Positions 10,262-23,520 of a stretch of 64,000 nt of DNA are shown here, piece after piece. A program made the position numbers and the translations under genes. Each line of letters opens with the position of its first letter. Positions within the stretch are counted from its first letter, which is position 1. The notes beneath the pieces were generated by a model. The model made no database searches and was not told the origin of the DNA. It saw only the letters and a program-made list of their open reading frames with translations. Source of the DNA: Notolepis coatsorum (Eukaryota > Chordata > Actinopteri > Aulopiformes > Paralepididae); contig OZ020591.1 in the NCBI GenBank assembly GCA_963971535.1, forward strand, positions 14,539,577-14,603,576, given 5' to 3'.

Positions 10262-11192
10262 CTTGGTTCCAAGAAGAGGGTCTCGTTTATTATTGGGTTA
10301 GGACATTTACTGTACATTGGAGGGGGTTGGGTTAGGACATTTACAGGGGCCAGTTTCGAATTGGAGTCTCCCGTAGGTGCTCTTTGAGAGTGGTTTTGAA
10401 AGTGGGTAGTGATTCACATTCCTTTACAGCTTTGGGTAGGGCGTTCCACATTGATGTGGCATAATTGCGAAACGTGTTTAGTCCCTTGTTTGAGCCGAAT
10501 CTGGGTTTAACATGATTTGTGGAGCTCCCTCTGGTGTTGTGATCGTGGTATTCACTGACCTTTGGGAAGTATTTTGACATGTACATGGGTACCTTAGTCG
10601 TATAGTGTATCTTGTAGACCAGGCCCATTGCAAGTTGCTGTACTCTGTCGTCTACTCTAAGCCATCCTAGGTTGTCAAAGTGGGCAGGGGTGAGGTGGGT
10701 TCTAGGAGTCAGGTCAAGCAGTAGTCTGACTAGTTTGTTTTGAGATGTTTGTAATTTGGTTTTTAGTGCCTTTGAGGTGCTTTGGTACCATGAGGTGCAA
10801 GCATAGTCGTAGTACCCTTGAATGAGTGCTCCTGCCAGAGTCTTCAGGGTATTCTTGTTTACCAGGGAGGAGATCCGGTACAAGAATCGAGTTCGTTGAT
10901 TGACTTTTTTTATTACATTGGATGCCATTTTGTCACAGGAAAGATTTGCCTCTAGGATGGAACCCAGGTAGGTCATTTCATCTTTCCTTGTGACAATATT
11001 GTCACCCACTGTAACTGAGAAGCCGTCTGTTTTGCTGAGTTTGTTATTTGAACCGAAGAGAATGGACTCTGTTTTGCCCATGTGTAATGATAGTTTGTTG
11101 TCGGCGAGCCATATGCAGATTTTGCCTAGTTCCGAGCTGAGGGTTTTTTCAACCTGTAACTTGTTCTTGTCAGAGACCAGCAGGGCTGATTG
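10262..11192 (-). pseudogene. LINE-A fragment, 5' and 3' truncated
   Basis: On the minus strand this codes for the LINE-A polymerase from just after the catalytic FADD (starting SALLVSDKNKL) to the natural stop at 10341. The frame is open for about 285 codons and closely matches copies 1 and 2. It lacks fingers and palm, so it is not catalytic. The 3' UTR is cut after about 80 bp and has no tail. Confidence 0.88.
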
Positions 11193-11680
11193 TTTGTTCA
11201 CCTCCTGTCACCTTCTCTCATTTTATTTATTTCGTTTTTATCATACAGATAAAATACATATCATACATGTAGCAGAATTCCTTTCAGGAAAATCTAGTTC
11301 CATAAAATTTTTCTCACATTGTAATTGCAATAGTGTCGGGGCAATGATCCTACCTGTACAATCAATGTTAGTTATTTGATTCCTCACTGCAATAGTGTGG
11401 TATTATAAATAGTGAGATATTGGTAATGGTAACACTTATCAAGCAAACCTAATCAAGCAGTCCTGCAATGATGCAGACATAAGACAAAAGTGACTCAGAC
11501 AGTAGAATAAAACATTCCACACAGCATGGACAATGAGAGACAAGATGTTAGCTTACTCATATATTCCAAAATGTATTTTCATACCACAATGGAATATAAA
11601 CGGTACATATTGAGAAATGCTGTGCCTGAGAGGTCTGGGCTTTGCATGGCCATTACGAAACTCTTCTTAGAAATAGAAAC
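11193..11680. other. No gene recognised
   Basis: AT-rich sequence lying between an inverted and a direct LINE-A fragment. No recognisable motif. Confidence 0.4.
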
Positions 11681-11978
11681 TGGCCCCGGTAAATGTCCAA
11701 CCCCCCCCCCCACCCAACCCCCTCCTATGTACAGTTTCTTCCCCTTCGAATGTATATATTTTTTTTATGGTCTCTTTCCCAGTACTGTATATTTGTAGGT
11801 CTTGTATGTCATAAATGTCTTGATGAAACAGTACTGTATATATGTATGTCATAAATTTCTTGAAAATGGGGCACCCTGATCTCTGGTCTGCATTCTCTTA
11901 ACAGTTGTGGGTATTGAGCCGTACTGTATTGTACCCATTCTGCAATCTGTTAATTAAGTTATCAATCACTCAATCAAT
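11681..11978 (+). mobile_element. LINE-A 3' UTR fragment
   Basis: Begins ACTGGCCCCGGTAAATGTCC (end of the coding region) and runs through the C-rich UTR to GCAATCTGTTAATTAAG and a CAATCACT-type tail. Non-coding. Confidence 0.8.
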
Positions 11979-12200
11979 TCTGAGATACTTTTGCGACATC
12001 GCCACCCAGGACATGGAAAGGATAGTCTAATCCTGTATCCGGTACTTGCCCCTTATTTGAAATACCTCATTGCTGACTCTCTTTGTAAACCGCAAAGAAT
12101 TGCAACAGCCGTGACAATACAGCTGTCTCTTATAGTTTAGAACCCCAGTTTTATTGAGTTGTTTTTATTTATTTATTTATTTTTTGCGGGGGGTATAAGC
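11979..12200. other. No gene recognised
   Basis: Contains CGACATCGCCACC near 11996, also found at both copies of the AT-rich repeat at 63244 and 63890, and a TTTA repeat near 12165. Confidence 0.4.
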
Positions 12201-12543
12201 TTATTGCTCATGTGTGTGTAGTTGTATGGCTATATTTTGGCCCAGAGGAATGTATTCACGTAACAAAGCACTTGTTTTGTCTTGTTCGGTTGTTCCTTTA
12301 TTCGCTGTGATTTTGTTTTCTACTGCTCCCAGGATGTTCTGTTTTGCAGTAACGGCTTTACTCAGAGCTTTCAGAAGCTCTGTCATGTTTCAATCTGTGT
12401 TTCTCGATATTTTTTTCCTTGTCCTTGATTATGTTTCTCATGATCAAAATAAAACGTTTAAAATCTCCAACGTCCAACATGTTATTTTGTCTGATGCACA
12501 ATTTCTTGTTTCGCTTAACGGGGACAGGTGTCAATACTTTCAC
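12201..12543 (-). other. Two short overlapping unknown ORFs
   Basis: Two 61-codon minus-strand ORFs overlap slightly: 12358-12543, lysine-rich (KDKEKNIEKHRLKHD), and 12201-12386 (MTELLKALSKAVTAKQ...YIPLGQNIAIQLH). The composition is more protein-like than that of most random frames here, and the two may be one frameshifted reading. I do not recognise either; a retroelement relic or a decayed exon are both possible. Confidence 0.25.
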
Positions 12544-13449
12544 AAGTACTTATGAATACTGAACTCATGATATTGAATACCAATAGAGCACTTGACAGTG
12601 GCATTTACCATTTCGGCAAACTTAGTCTATTGAAAACTGAGGAGGGGAATTAGTCTTATAAGGTCACATTTGAATTACTTTGTACATATTAAAGGAGCAT
12701 CATGTCATTGTGTCTTTACCAGCACAGCACCAGGTGTACTGGGACAACATTGGAGAGGTGCCTGCAAATGAAGGCGATCTAGAGTCCAATGATTGTACGG
12801 TGAATAGCGCCATAATGTGTCCATGATAATCTGCCACCAGTTTATACTGTAAATCAGTGAGAGTTGCCAAGTGTTACAATGGCCCGTCCAAAGATCTCTC
12901 GTCATTGTATTGACTATAGGGCTTAAACCACTACACCTTGTATTCAAGATCCTTATATTTAATGGTTATTGTGTGCAGTATCACAATTAATACGCTAACA
13001 CACCATTCACCAGGCCAATATTGTCACGGTGTAGTACTGAACCCATTATGCAGACAGAGACAGATCTTGTGAAAACCCAATATGGGTATATTTAATAGAA
13101 TGGTCAATGTCCAGGCAGGGGTGGATCCACAGGGGTGATACTCATATAGTCCTGGGTGTGCAAGAGAGTCAGACAGACGGGGTCAGAGCAGGACAGGGAT
13201 AGTCAGCCGGGCAGGTGTCAGATCAGCTCCTTGTGAGTCAGCCAGTGTCTCCAGGTCTTCGCCGAGCAGCTGAGGAGAGAGGACAGAGTTAGACACGGTC
13301 ACAGAACACCAGATCCAGGCGTACAACTAGAACCACCAGAACAGTGAATACGAGCAAAGTAACACGACTAACTGGTAACGACAGATACAGATTACAAAAC
13401 ATACAATTAAAAACTAAAAATCTCTAGAAGACCTAGTAAATTTACAACC
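12544..13449. other. No gene recognised
   Basis: Unique-looking sequence without convincing ORFs or terminal repeats. Confidence 0.4.
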
Positions 13450-13704
13450 CAATGAGCTTCTAGATACAGTAGAAGAGATATGCAGCCAGTATGAGCTTCT
13501 AGATACAGTAGAAAAGATATGCAGCCAGTATGAGCTTCTAGATAAGACAGTAGAAAAGATATGCAGCCAGTATGAGCTTCTAGATACAGTAGAAGAGATA
13601 TGCAGCCAGTATGAGCTTCTAGATAGACAGTAGAAGAGATATGCAGCCAGTATGAGCTTCTAGAGAGAGACAGTAGAAGAGATATGCAGCCAGTATGAGC
13701 TTGT
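13450..13704. repeat. Minisatellite, ~39-bp unit, 6-7 copies
   Basis: Unit: GATATGCAGCCAGTATGAGC plus TTCTAGATACAGTAGAA. Copies differ by small indels (GATAGACAG, GAGAGAGACAG). Because 39 is divisible by three, the minus strand shows a repetitive false ORF (EAHTGCISLLL). Confidence 0.95.
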
Positions 13705-13951
13705 TGCATACTCATGTTAAACAGTTGGCATTAGTGCAGAATTGAACTAAAACTGTCTCATAGGAACGGATTCTGGAATGGCATTTTGAATAAATGACTA
13801 AATGACATAAATGAAAGCTCTCATCGACTCCGACAGATTGCTAGTCATTCATAATGGCATCGAAAGACTGTCCAAATGACCTTAGTTCTGACAATTGTTT
13901 ATCCCATTATGCGTCTGTATTCTTTCCATTGACTCCATAGGTAATTCTACC

Positions 13952-14195
13952 CTTGCTCAGCAGACACGCGACAGAGTAGAGCAGTCGTCTGGTAATCCGG
14001 GGGTTCACGGTTCGATTCCCGCTCCTCCTGGGCAGCGTGTTGAAGTGTCCTTGAGCAAGACACTTAATTGCCCTGATGAGCAGGTTGGCACCTTGCATGG
14101 TCGCCTCCGCCGTCGGTGTGTGAATGTGTGAGTGAACGGGTAAAATGTGAGGAACAAATTGTAAAGCGGTTTGGATAAGTGAACTGGAATAGAGT
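13952..14195 (+). mobile_element. tRNA-derived SINE
   Basis: The head carries an A-box-like TAGAGCAGTCGTCTGG and the B box GGTTCGATTCCC, spaced as in a tRNA-type Pol III promoter. The body has the string common in fish SINEs, GTGTCCTTGAGCAAGACAC, then GTGTGTGAATGTGTGAGTGA and a 3' end TGTAAAGCGGTTTGGATAAG. No protein is encoded; mobilisation would depend on a partner LINE. Confidence 0.75.
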
Positions 14196-16655
14196 GCGGG
14201 TGTTGCATAACTTGTCTCTCATCATTACTGTACAAATGTTTATGTCAAGTCCTGTTGGATAGTTAAATCTAAATACTAATAAACTATGAACTTGTGAAAG
14301 TGTTGTTCTTTTTATATATGTATATACACACTATGTAAGGGCAACCGAACAACAAAAAGATGCCAGTGAGGGATATGGTATGAAGCTCTTTCCAACACGT
14401 GGTGCTGTTGACAGTAAATCAGGTCGTATCGTTGAGTGCATTTAAAGCTTTCATTTTTGCTTGCAGGATGGAAAGCATAACATAAACTGGGTGTTTAAAC
14501 TGTAACTCAAACAAGTAAACTTGTGTTGCGAAATAAACCTGGAAATAATTAAAAACAACTGAAAACAAACATAACACGCATGTTTGAAAAACTGTGTGGC
14601 TTCCCTGTGACGGTTCCCCAATTCCCTCCCGCTGCGCACCTGTGACACACATACAAATAGGCTGTGCCCGAGATCATCTGAGCCCCTCCCATATGCCCGC
14701 TGCCCAGCTAATTAGTCAATAATCTTCACAATAACACAGCACCTTCATACAATAAAGTAACCACGGTAAAATCATCAAATTGGCTACAACACTATACATT
14801 GCCCTTTATATTTTATGGGTAACTAATTTCATGATTAATTACTTTAAACTTACTAAATGTTTATATGAAGACATGTAGTCACCTTATAGTTATTCTTTCT
14901 CTAATTTAACACAATAATAAAATAATTGACTAGTCGAACCCCAACTATTTAATTATGCATCATATTGAAACAGAAAAGTTATCTGACGTATTCCACCAAA
15001 GGGAAAAGTCATCATATCCAAATGTGTGCTTTTTTATTGGCTAGTTTGAATATGTTAAAGGTAATTGATCCAAACATATGAATGTGTAGCTCCACCACCG
15101 GACATAAGAATGGAGCCCTGTTTTCATCTCCTGCTGACTGACCAACACTAGACAACAGTAAGCTGCTTGTATTTGTTCTGTGGCTGAAACACTTTGGGTA
15201 TGTTGGCAATGTTTGCAAACATTGTAGTAAAACTGATCTATATTACGATTTACAAGAGGTTCAGAAAGTTCCAAATATCTTATGTTCCATGTACAGATCA
15301 AGGTAGACTTAGTATGGAGTACTGTATATATTGCACAGGATAGACTTATATTTGTAATTATAATAGCCACCTGAATATGTCTGACTATTATTCAGTGTGT
15401 CTAACGCTAATTCTTTGCATCCCCTGTGTTCGCGAGGACGTTGTGTAACCGGCTGACCGCTCTTGATCATCCCTATCTGGACATTGACACTTAACTTGCT
15501 GCTCTCTTTGATTCTCCCTATCCTAACATTGACACTTCATAGTGGGACAGGATACAGGTGCCGCCAGGGGCGCTGGTGGTCACGTTGGGCAGGGAGGCAC
15601 AGGTGAAGAAGTATGGGCTCAGAGCGCGGTGCCGAGGGAGGGGCTTCCTCTTCATCGTTTTCCACAGAGGGAGGAAGACGCACAGGGCTGGAGCTCTGGA
15701 GATTCAGCACACGAGAGATAAACTCAGTTACAAAGCGGGTTATTATAGAAGTATGCGATAGCTTAGCGTTTGGTTAATGCGGAAGAGACATTGTGAATGC
15801 ACCAGCAGACGAGCGACTGCCGAAGACCAGGTGGTAGATATTGTCCACCTTGCGTTAACTGTGTATAGGCGTCATGACAGGGGGTTCACCACGACCCACA
15901 GCTTAGCTTCAGTTATAGGCTAGCGCCACAGTTTAGCCCGCGTGTCGGCCCACCCCTTCAGCCCAGCAGCGGACGTCACTACACTGCACGCTCCTCCAGC
16001 CCCTCCAAGCCGTTGCCCCAGCAGTCACCTGCCCAGCGTCTACCCCGCCCCACTGCCCGTCGGCCATTTTACCACACAGATGGTTGGTGGTGAGAGCAGG
16101 CCCGCCATCTTGGATAAGTACAGCTGCGTTTCGAGTGCTGAAACTTTATCGGTAGACATTTCCACTGTGTGGCGCAGGCTGTCTAAGGGCGAAGATAAAC
16201 GGTGCTTTGAACTAACGCTGGCAGCAGTGTCTAGGGGCGCCCCGACCATTTATTGTTTTGGGGGAAAAGCCGGCTTTAGATAGGACTTTTATTTGCTAAC
16301 GTGGGCCCACTGTCAATTTCTTTTGAGTGTAATAATAACGTGTGGTTCTTTACAAAAATTCTCATTGAACTCCTTTACTCTTTACCTTCTCCACCTACCG
16401 CGAAGCGGAGCAGTAGATAACCCTTAAAGGGAAGAGGTTCTTACTGTGTCTGTAATATAGAGTGAGAGCACTAGGTGCCCAGTGTGGAAGTAGCCTTGAT
16501 AGGTATGCGATAACGTGTAACATGCATAAGCCTTCAGTAAAGGAGACGTAAATGGGAGCACTGTGTGTGTGTCTTTAATGTGCATTCTGTCTAACCCTTT
16601 TCTCTCCGGGTAATGCTCATTATTGTTTAACCCTTTCCCCACGCCCTGCCTATAG
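14196..16655. other. No gene firmly identified
   Basis: Several short ORFs occur (15558-15761; 15942-16283), but none has a recognised motif. 15400-16300 is less AT-rich than its surroundings and has promoter-like GC content. 16631-16655 is a pyrimidine-rich tract ending in TATAG, a plausible splice acceptor for the block that follows. Confidence 0.35.
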
Positions 16656-17015
16656 TTCATTGTAAAAGGTCTTCACTCATCATTAAGGAAGAGTACTGCT
16701 TTGGGGAGCGAATATATCATCCATCTTACTGCCATCGGGTGTGGGAGGGCTCAGGAAGTATTGGGGGAAGTGTGGGTGTGTGGGGAGCTACTGCTGATCG
16801 CCCTGGAGGGCAAGAAGGACCAGCGTACCATTCCTAGGTCAGTGAATCCTAGGCCCCACCCACTCCTGCTGCTCGACCTCCACTTCAACATTCCTGGCCT
16901 ACAGTCGGGGACCCAGCTGGACTCAGCTCTGCTGCGTTCTCGCTACCAGGTGGCCGTGTACAACCACTCCCATAAAGCAGGGATAATCCACCCTGCTACA
17001 TACAGAAAGGAATGC
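16656..17015 (+). CDS. Candidate internal exon of an unknown gene
   Basis: An open block of exactly 120 codons is bounded by an acceptor-like CCTTTCCCCACGCCCTGCCTATAG (read as a pyrimidine-rich tract then AG at 16654-16655) and a strong donor, GTAAGT at 17016. Both ends are phase 0. The translation starts FIVKGLHSSLRKS and includes GCGRAQEVLGEVWVCGE, LLLLDLHFNIPGLQSG and RYQVAVYNHSHKAG, ending ATYRKEC. Composition is that of a folded protein, not a simple repeat. I do not recognise the family. A possible next acceptor, CACTTCTCCTAG, lies at about 18952 beyond LINE-B. A TE-derived ORF cannot be excluded. Confidence 0.35.
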
Positions 17016-17199
17016 GTAAGTCTTTATTTCTTCTTGTGAGATGTGCATGATAATGAGAATTAAACTCAAAATAACTTGGAAAGAAATTAGGTAAAGATAA
17101 AGGAAGACCAATCACTTTGTACATAAGATCCCCTGTTTGGTATGCTAAAGTGACTGCTAGTGTGTGAGCGTATACAGTGTGTGTGTTGTGTGTGTGCTC

Positions 17200-18113
17200 A
17201 TGTGTGCTTGTGTGTGGAGAGTTCAGTGTTCAAGACTCTGATGGCCTGGGGGAAGAAGCTGAGCCGAAGTCTCTCTGTCCTAGTTGCTGGTGTTCGCAGG
17301 CGTTTGCCTGACCGCAGCAGCTTGAACAGGCTGTTGTTGGGGTGGTGAGGGTCTTTCATTATTCTGCAGGCTCTGGATTTGCACCTCTTGTTATATAAGA
17401 CCTGCAGGGGTGGTAGTGCAATACCCGTAGTACGCTCAGCTGAGCGCACCACTCTCTGTAGAGCCTTCTTGTCCTGTACCGTGCTGTTTCCATACCAGGC
17501 AGTGATGTCTCCAGTCAAGATGCTCTCTACAGCTCCGGAGTAGAAGGACTGGAGTATCTTCCCAGATACTCGGAACTTCCTTAACTGTCTCAGGTGGTAG
17601 AGGCGCTGCTTCGCCTTCTTTACGACTGAGTCTATGTGTGTTGTCCATGTCAGCTCCTCTGAGATGTGGACCCCCAGGTACTTGAAGCTGCTCACCCTGT
17701 CCACGGTAGCCCCGTTTATCCTCAGTGGTGTGTGTGTCCCCTGCTGTGTTCTCCTAAAATCCACGATCAGCTCCTTGGTTTTACCAATGTTCAGGAGCAG
17801 GCTGTTGTCCTGGCACCAGCGTTCCAGTACCTCAACCTCCTCCCGGTAGGCCTTCTCGTTGTTGTCAGAAATCAGCCCCACCACCACTGTGTCGGCCGCA
17901 AACTTCACTATGGAGTTGGAGCTGAACTTGGCCACACATCATGTGTATATAGTGAATACAGCAGGGGGCTCAGAACACAGCCCTGGGGGGACCCGATACT
18001 CAGGGTGATGGTGTTGGAGGTCTGACCCCCCACCCTGACCACCTGGGGCCTTTCACTCAGAAAGTCCAGTATCCAGGCGCTCAGAACGGAGCTCAGACCC
18101 AGCTCGGTCAGCT
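17200..18113 (-). pseudogene. LINE-B copy 1, polymerase C-terminal half
   Basis: Minus-strand coding region of a CR1/L2/Rex-group LINE (LINE-B), colinear with 62050-63015 and extending further C-terminally. Motifs: [13 protein letters not shown], motif [51 protein letters not shown] and the end RLSFFPQAIRVLN. A frame break lies near 17935-17945, just after the YTHD block. The catalytic FADD reads FAAD (about 17872-17895), so it would be inactive even if the frame were open. It is truncated at both ends; the 3' end runs into a TG-rich stretch. Confidence 0.85.
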
Positions 18114-18491
18114 TATTTTGCAGCAATTCTTTGTCGTTGCCACCATCTTTAGTGTTACATCCCCTCACACTCCAGTTCTCAGGCTGCAGCTGGTTTGAAA
18201 GCGAAAGTAAACCGGCTTCTCTGCTGGCTGTGGCTCCAGGGGAGTTGAACAGTTCTGGCTCTGCAAGTTTCTTTTCTATCTTTTGGCGCTTTTTTGGTGG
18301 ACAAACCACCACACATGTGCACCGTGACTCGTGACTGGAGACTAGCTCTGCTAGCACACATAGCCAGTGGTGCAGTCGTAATATGGGCCAAGGCCAAACG
18401 CCACGTGCACACATGTCTCTCTCCTCTTTCATGAGGCGGAGCTGGGGACGAGACGGGCGGTCTTTTGTCACATAACACACGCCCAACACTC

Positions 18492-18498
<7 letters not shown>
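18114..18498 (-). other. Unassigned, open on the minus strand
   Basis: The minus-strand frame stays open through [12 protein letters not shown] and [13 protein letters not shown] into LINE-B. The basic patch looks like a nuclear localisation signal, but the run is short and joined to CA-repeat translation, so it may be chance. No family recognised. Confidence 0.25.

Positions 18499-18578
<80 letters not shown>
18499..18578. repeat. (CA)n microsatellite
   Basis: About 80 bp of uninterrupted CA. Confidence 0.97.
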
Positions 18579-18579
<1 letters not shown>

Positions 18580-19143
18580 GACGGAGCGGCTCCATCACTG
18601 ACTGCGGGCAGTGCGCATACTGTACATACACACACACACTCATTGTCTGTCTTTCCATATACCATATAACCTTATAATGTAATGTGGTGCGTTTCATGTG
18701 GACAGCGCACATGGAAACACACACACGCCATATGCTGCGGAGCAACGCACACACACGCACACACCAAACATTCCCTCTTGTCAGTTTTCTTAGGATGTCA
18801 GAAATGTCCGAATGCGCACAATCATTTCATTCCGTTTTCGTGGTTATAGCAGAATGACGTTCATTCCTCAAGATGTTCATTCATAACATCGCATACACAT
18901 TTATTACTCACATTGTCACGATGCATTCGCTTCGCTCTGCACTTCTCCTAGGTTGACGTGTTGGCCAAGCAAAGGCACACATGTCCGCCAAGTTAAATGG
19001 GAGGGTTTGGAGCAAGGCAAGGATCACGTGAGCAATATTATTGTATTGTACTGTTTACGTGGTTATCTTTCATTAAAACAGTTGGAAAGTATGTGTGATA
19101 TAGTGGAGGATATATATTTTGTGTGTAGGAATTGGTTTAATGT

Positions 19144-19146
<3 letters not shown>
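18579..19146. other. No gene recognised
   Basis: 18940-18952 (CACTTCTCCTAG) resembles a splice acceptor, and the next 14 codons (VDVLAKQRHTCPPS, then stop) stay in phase with the exon ending at 17015. Weak evidence only. Confidence 0.25.

Positions 19147-19230
<84 letters not shown>
19147..19230. repeat. (AAT)n microsatellite
   Basis: About 84 bp of AAT repeat. Confidence 0.97.
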
Positions 19231-20404
<1,174 letters not shown>

Positions 20405-22773
20405 TGTAACTAGGAGAGATATGAGGACTGTATGTGTAACTAGGAGAGATATGAGGACTGTGTGTAACTAGGAGGGATATGAGGACTGTGTGTATGTGTA
20501 ACTAGGAGGGATATGAGGACTGTGTGTAACTAGGAGGCATACAAGGACTGTATGTGTAACTAGGAGAGATATGAGGACTGTTTGTGTGTGTAACTAGGAG
20601 AGATATGAGGACTGTTTGTGTAACTAGGAGGGATATGAGGACTGTTTGTGTAACTAGGAGGGATATGAGGACTGTTTGTGTAACTAGGAGGGATATGAGG
20701 ACTGTGTGTAACTAGGAGGGATATGAGGACTGTGTGTAACTAGGAGGGATATGAGGACTGTGTGTGTGTGTAACTAGGAGGCATATGAGGACTGTGTGTG
20801 TAACTAGGAGAGATATGAGGACTGTGTGTAACTAGGAGGGATATGAGGACTGTTTGTGTAACTAGGAGAGATATGAGGACTGTGTGTAACTAGGAGGGAT
20901 ATGAGGACTGTTTGTGTAACTAGGAGAGATATGAGGACTGTGTGTAACTAGGAGGGATATGAGGACTGTGTGTAACTAGGAGGGATATGAGGACTGTGTG
21001 TAACTAGGAGGGATATAAGGACTGTGTGTAACTAGGAGGGATATGAGGACTGTGTGTAACAAGGAGGGATATGAGGACTGTGTGTAACTAGGAGAGATGT
21101 GAGGACTGTGTGTGTAACTAGGAGAGATGTGAGGACTGTTTGTGTGTAACTAGGAGGGATATGAGGACTGTGTGTAACTAGGAGGGATATGAGGACTGTG
21201 TGTAACTAGGAGAGATATGAGGACTGTTTGTGTGTGTAACTAGGAGAGATATGAGGACTGTGTGTGTGTAACTAGGAGGAATATGAGGACTGTGTGTAAC
21301 TAGGAGGGATATGAGGACTGTGTGTAACTAGGAGAGATATGAGGACTGTGTGTAACTAGGAGGGATATGAGGACTGTGTGCAACTAGGATGGATATGAGG
21401 ACTGTGTGTAACTAGGAGAGATATGAGGACTGTGTGTAACTAGGAGGGATATGAGGACTGTGTGTAACTAGGACGGATATGAGGACTGTGTGTAACTAGG
21501 AGAGATATGAGGACTGTGTGTAACTAGGAGGGATATGAGGACTGTGTGTAACTAGGAGAGATATAAGGACTTTGTGTAACTATGAGAGATATGAGGACTG
21601 TTTGTGTAACTATGAGGGATATGAGGACTGTATGTGTGTAACTAGGAGAGATATGAGGACTGTGTGTAACTAGGAGGGATATGAGGACTGTTTGTGTAAC
21701 TAGGAGGGATATGAGGACTGTGTGTAACTAGGAGGGATATGATGACTGTGTGTAACTAGGAGGGATATGAGGACTGTGTGTGTAACTAGGAGAGATATGA
21801 GGACTGTTTGTGTGTGTAACTAGGAGAGATATGAGGACTGTGTGTGTGTAACTAGGAGGAATATGAGGACTGTGTGTAACTAGGAGGGATATGAGGACTG
21901 TTTGTGTAACTAGGAGAGATATGAGGACTGTGTGTAACTAGGAGGGATATGAGGACTGTTTGTAACTAGGAGGGATATGAGGACTGTGTGTAACTAGGAG
22001 GGATATGAGGACTGTGTGTAACTAGGAGGGATATGAGGACTGTTTGTGTAACTAGGAGGGATATGAGGACTGTGTGTGTAACTAGAAGGGATATGAGGAC
22101 TGTATGTAACTAGGAGAGATATGAGGGCTGTTTGTGTAACTAGGAGGGATATGAGGACTGTATGTAACTAGGAGGGATAGCAGGACTGTGTGTAACTAGG
22201 AGAGATATGAGGACTGTTTGTGTAACTAGGAGGGATATGAGGACTGTATGTAACTAGGAGGGATAGCAGGACTGTGTGTAACTAGGAGAGATATGAGGAC
22301 TGTTTGTGTAACTAGGAGGGATATGAGGACTGTGTGTAACTAGGAGAGATATGAGGACTGTGTGTGTGTGTAACTAGGAGAGATATGAGGACTGTATGTA
22401 ACTAGGAGAGATATGATGACTGTGTGTAACTAGGAGAGATATGAGGACTGTTTGTGTAACTATGAGGGATAGGAGGACTGTGTGTAACTAGGAGAGATAT
22501 GAGAACTGTGTGTAACTAGGAGGGATATGAGGACTGTTTGTGTAACTAGGATGGATATGAGGACTGTGTGTAACTAGGAGAGATATGAGAACTGTGTGTA
22601 ACTAGGAGAGATATGAGGACTGTTTGTGTAACTAGGAGGGATATGAGGACTGTGTGTAACTAGGAGGGATATGAGAACTGTGTATAACTAGGAGTGATAT
22701 GAGGACTGTATGTAACTAGGAGAGATATGAGGACGTTGTGTAACTAGGAGAGATATGAGGACTGTGTGTAACT
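20405..22773. repeat. Large minisatellite, 28-bp unit, ~80 copies
   Basis: Unit TAACTAGGAGGGATATGAGG plus ACTGTGTG, repeated about 80 times over 2.37 kb. Variants: AGAGAT/AGGGAT and TGTGTG/TTTGTG/TGTGTGTG spacers, so units run 28-34 bp. Higher-order duplications are visible, such as GGGATAGCAGGACTG recurring at about 22170 and 22260. Non-coding. Confidence 0.98.
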
Positions 22774-23218
22774 ATCTTATCTTATCTTACCTGAGTGGTT
22801 AATAAAGGAACATCTCACCTGAGTGGTTAATAAAGGAACATCTCACCTGAGTGGTTAATAAAGGAACATCTCACCTCAGTGGTTAATAAAGGAACATCTC
22901 ACCTCAGTGGTTAATAAAGGAACATCTCACCTCAGTGGTTAATAAAGGAACATCTCACCTCAGTGGTTAATAAAGGAACATCTCACCTCAGTGGTTAATA
23001 AAGGAACATCTCACCTGAGTGGTTAATAAAGGAACATCTCACCTCAGTGGTTAATAAAGGAACATCTCACCTCAGTGGTTAATAAAGGAACATCTCACCT
23101 CAGTGGTTAATAAAGGAACATCTCACCTCAGTGGTTAATAAAGGAACATATCACCTGAGTGGTTAATAAAGGAACATCTCACCTGAGTGGTTAATAAAGG
23201 AACATCTCACCTGAGTGG
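22774..23218. repeat. Second minisatellite, 28-bp unit, ~15 copies
   Basis: Starts after CTATCTTATCTTATCTTACC. Unit: TGAGTGGTTAATAAAGGAAC plus ATCTCACC, with a GAG/CAG variant at position 3. AATAAAGGAACATCTCA closely resembles the LINE 3' terminus AATAAAGGAATATCTTATC (56163-56181), and the TTATC repeats at the left border match its tail, so the array probably grew from a LINE end. Confidence 0.97.
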
Positions 23219-23345
23219 TGGCCCAGCAGGATACACAGGTTCTGGTGCAGGACGGGAACAGAGCATCTAACAGCCTCAGGAAACAAGACTCTGAACCCAA
23301 GACTGGAGATTGAACATCCAGACAGTAACTCATACTGTCATGACT
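23219..23345. other. Short unique spacer
   Basis: No feature seen. Confidence 0.4.
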
Positions 23346-23360
23346 ACCTGAGAGAGAGAC

Positions 23361-23435
<75 letters not shown>

Positions 23436-23520
23436 CAGAGAGAGAGACAGAGAGAGAGAGAGACAGAGAGAGAGTCAGAGAGAGACAGAGAGAGAGTCAG
23501 AGAGAGAGAGACAGAGAGAG
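23346..23520. repeat. (GA)n microsatellite with CAGA variants
   Basis: A GA repeat that degenerates rightwards into GAGACAGAGAGAGAGTCAG higher-order units. Confidence 0.97.

Noticed and set aside
17908..18576. A 222-codon minus-strand ORF
   Set aside because: Joins CA-repeat translation, an unassigned stretch and a LINE-B fragment; only the LINE-B part is supported.
20405..23218. Direct repeats with regular period, superficially CRISPR-like
   Set aside because: There are no unique spacers; the whole unit repeats. This is eukaryotic minisatellite DNA.
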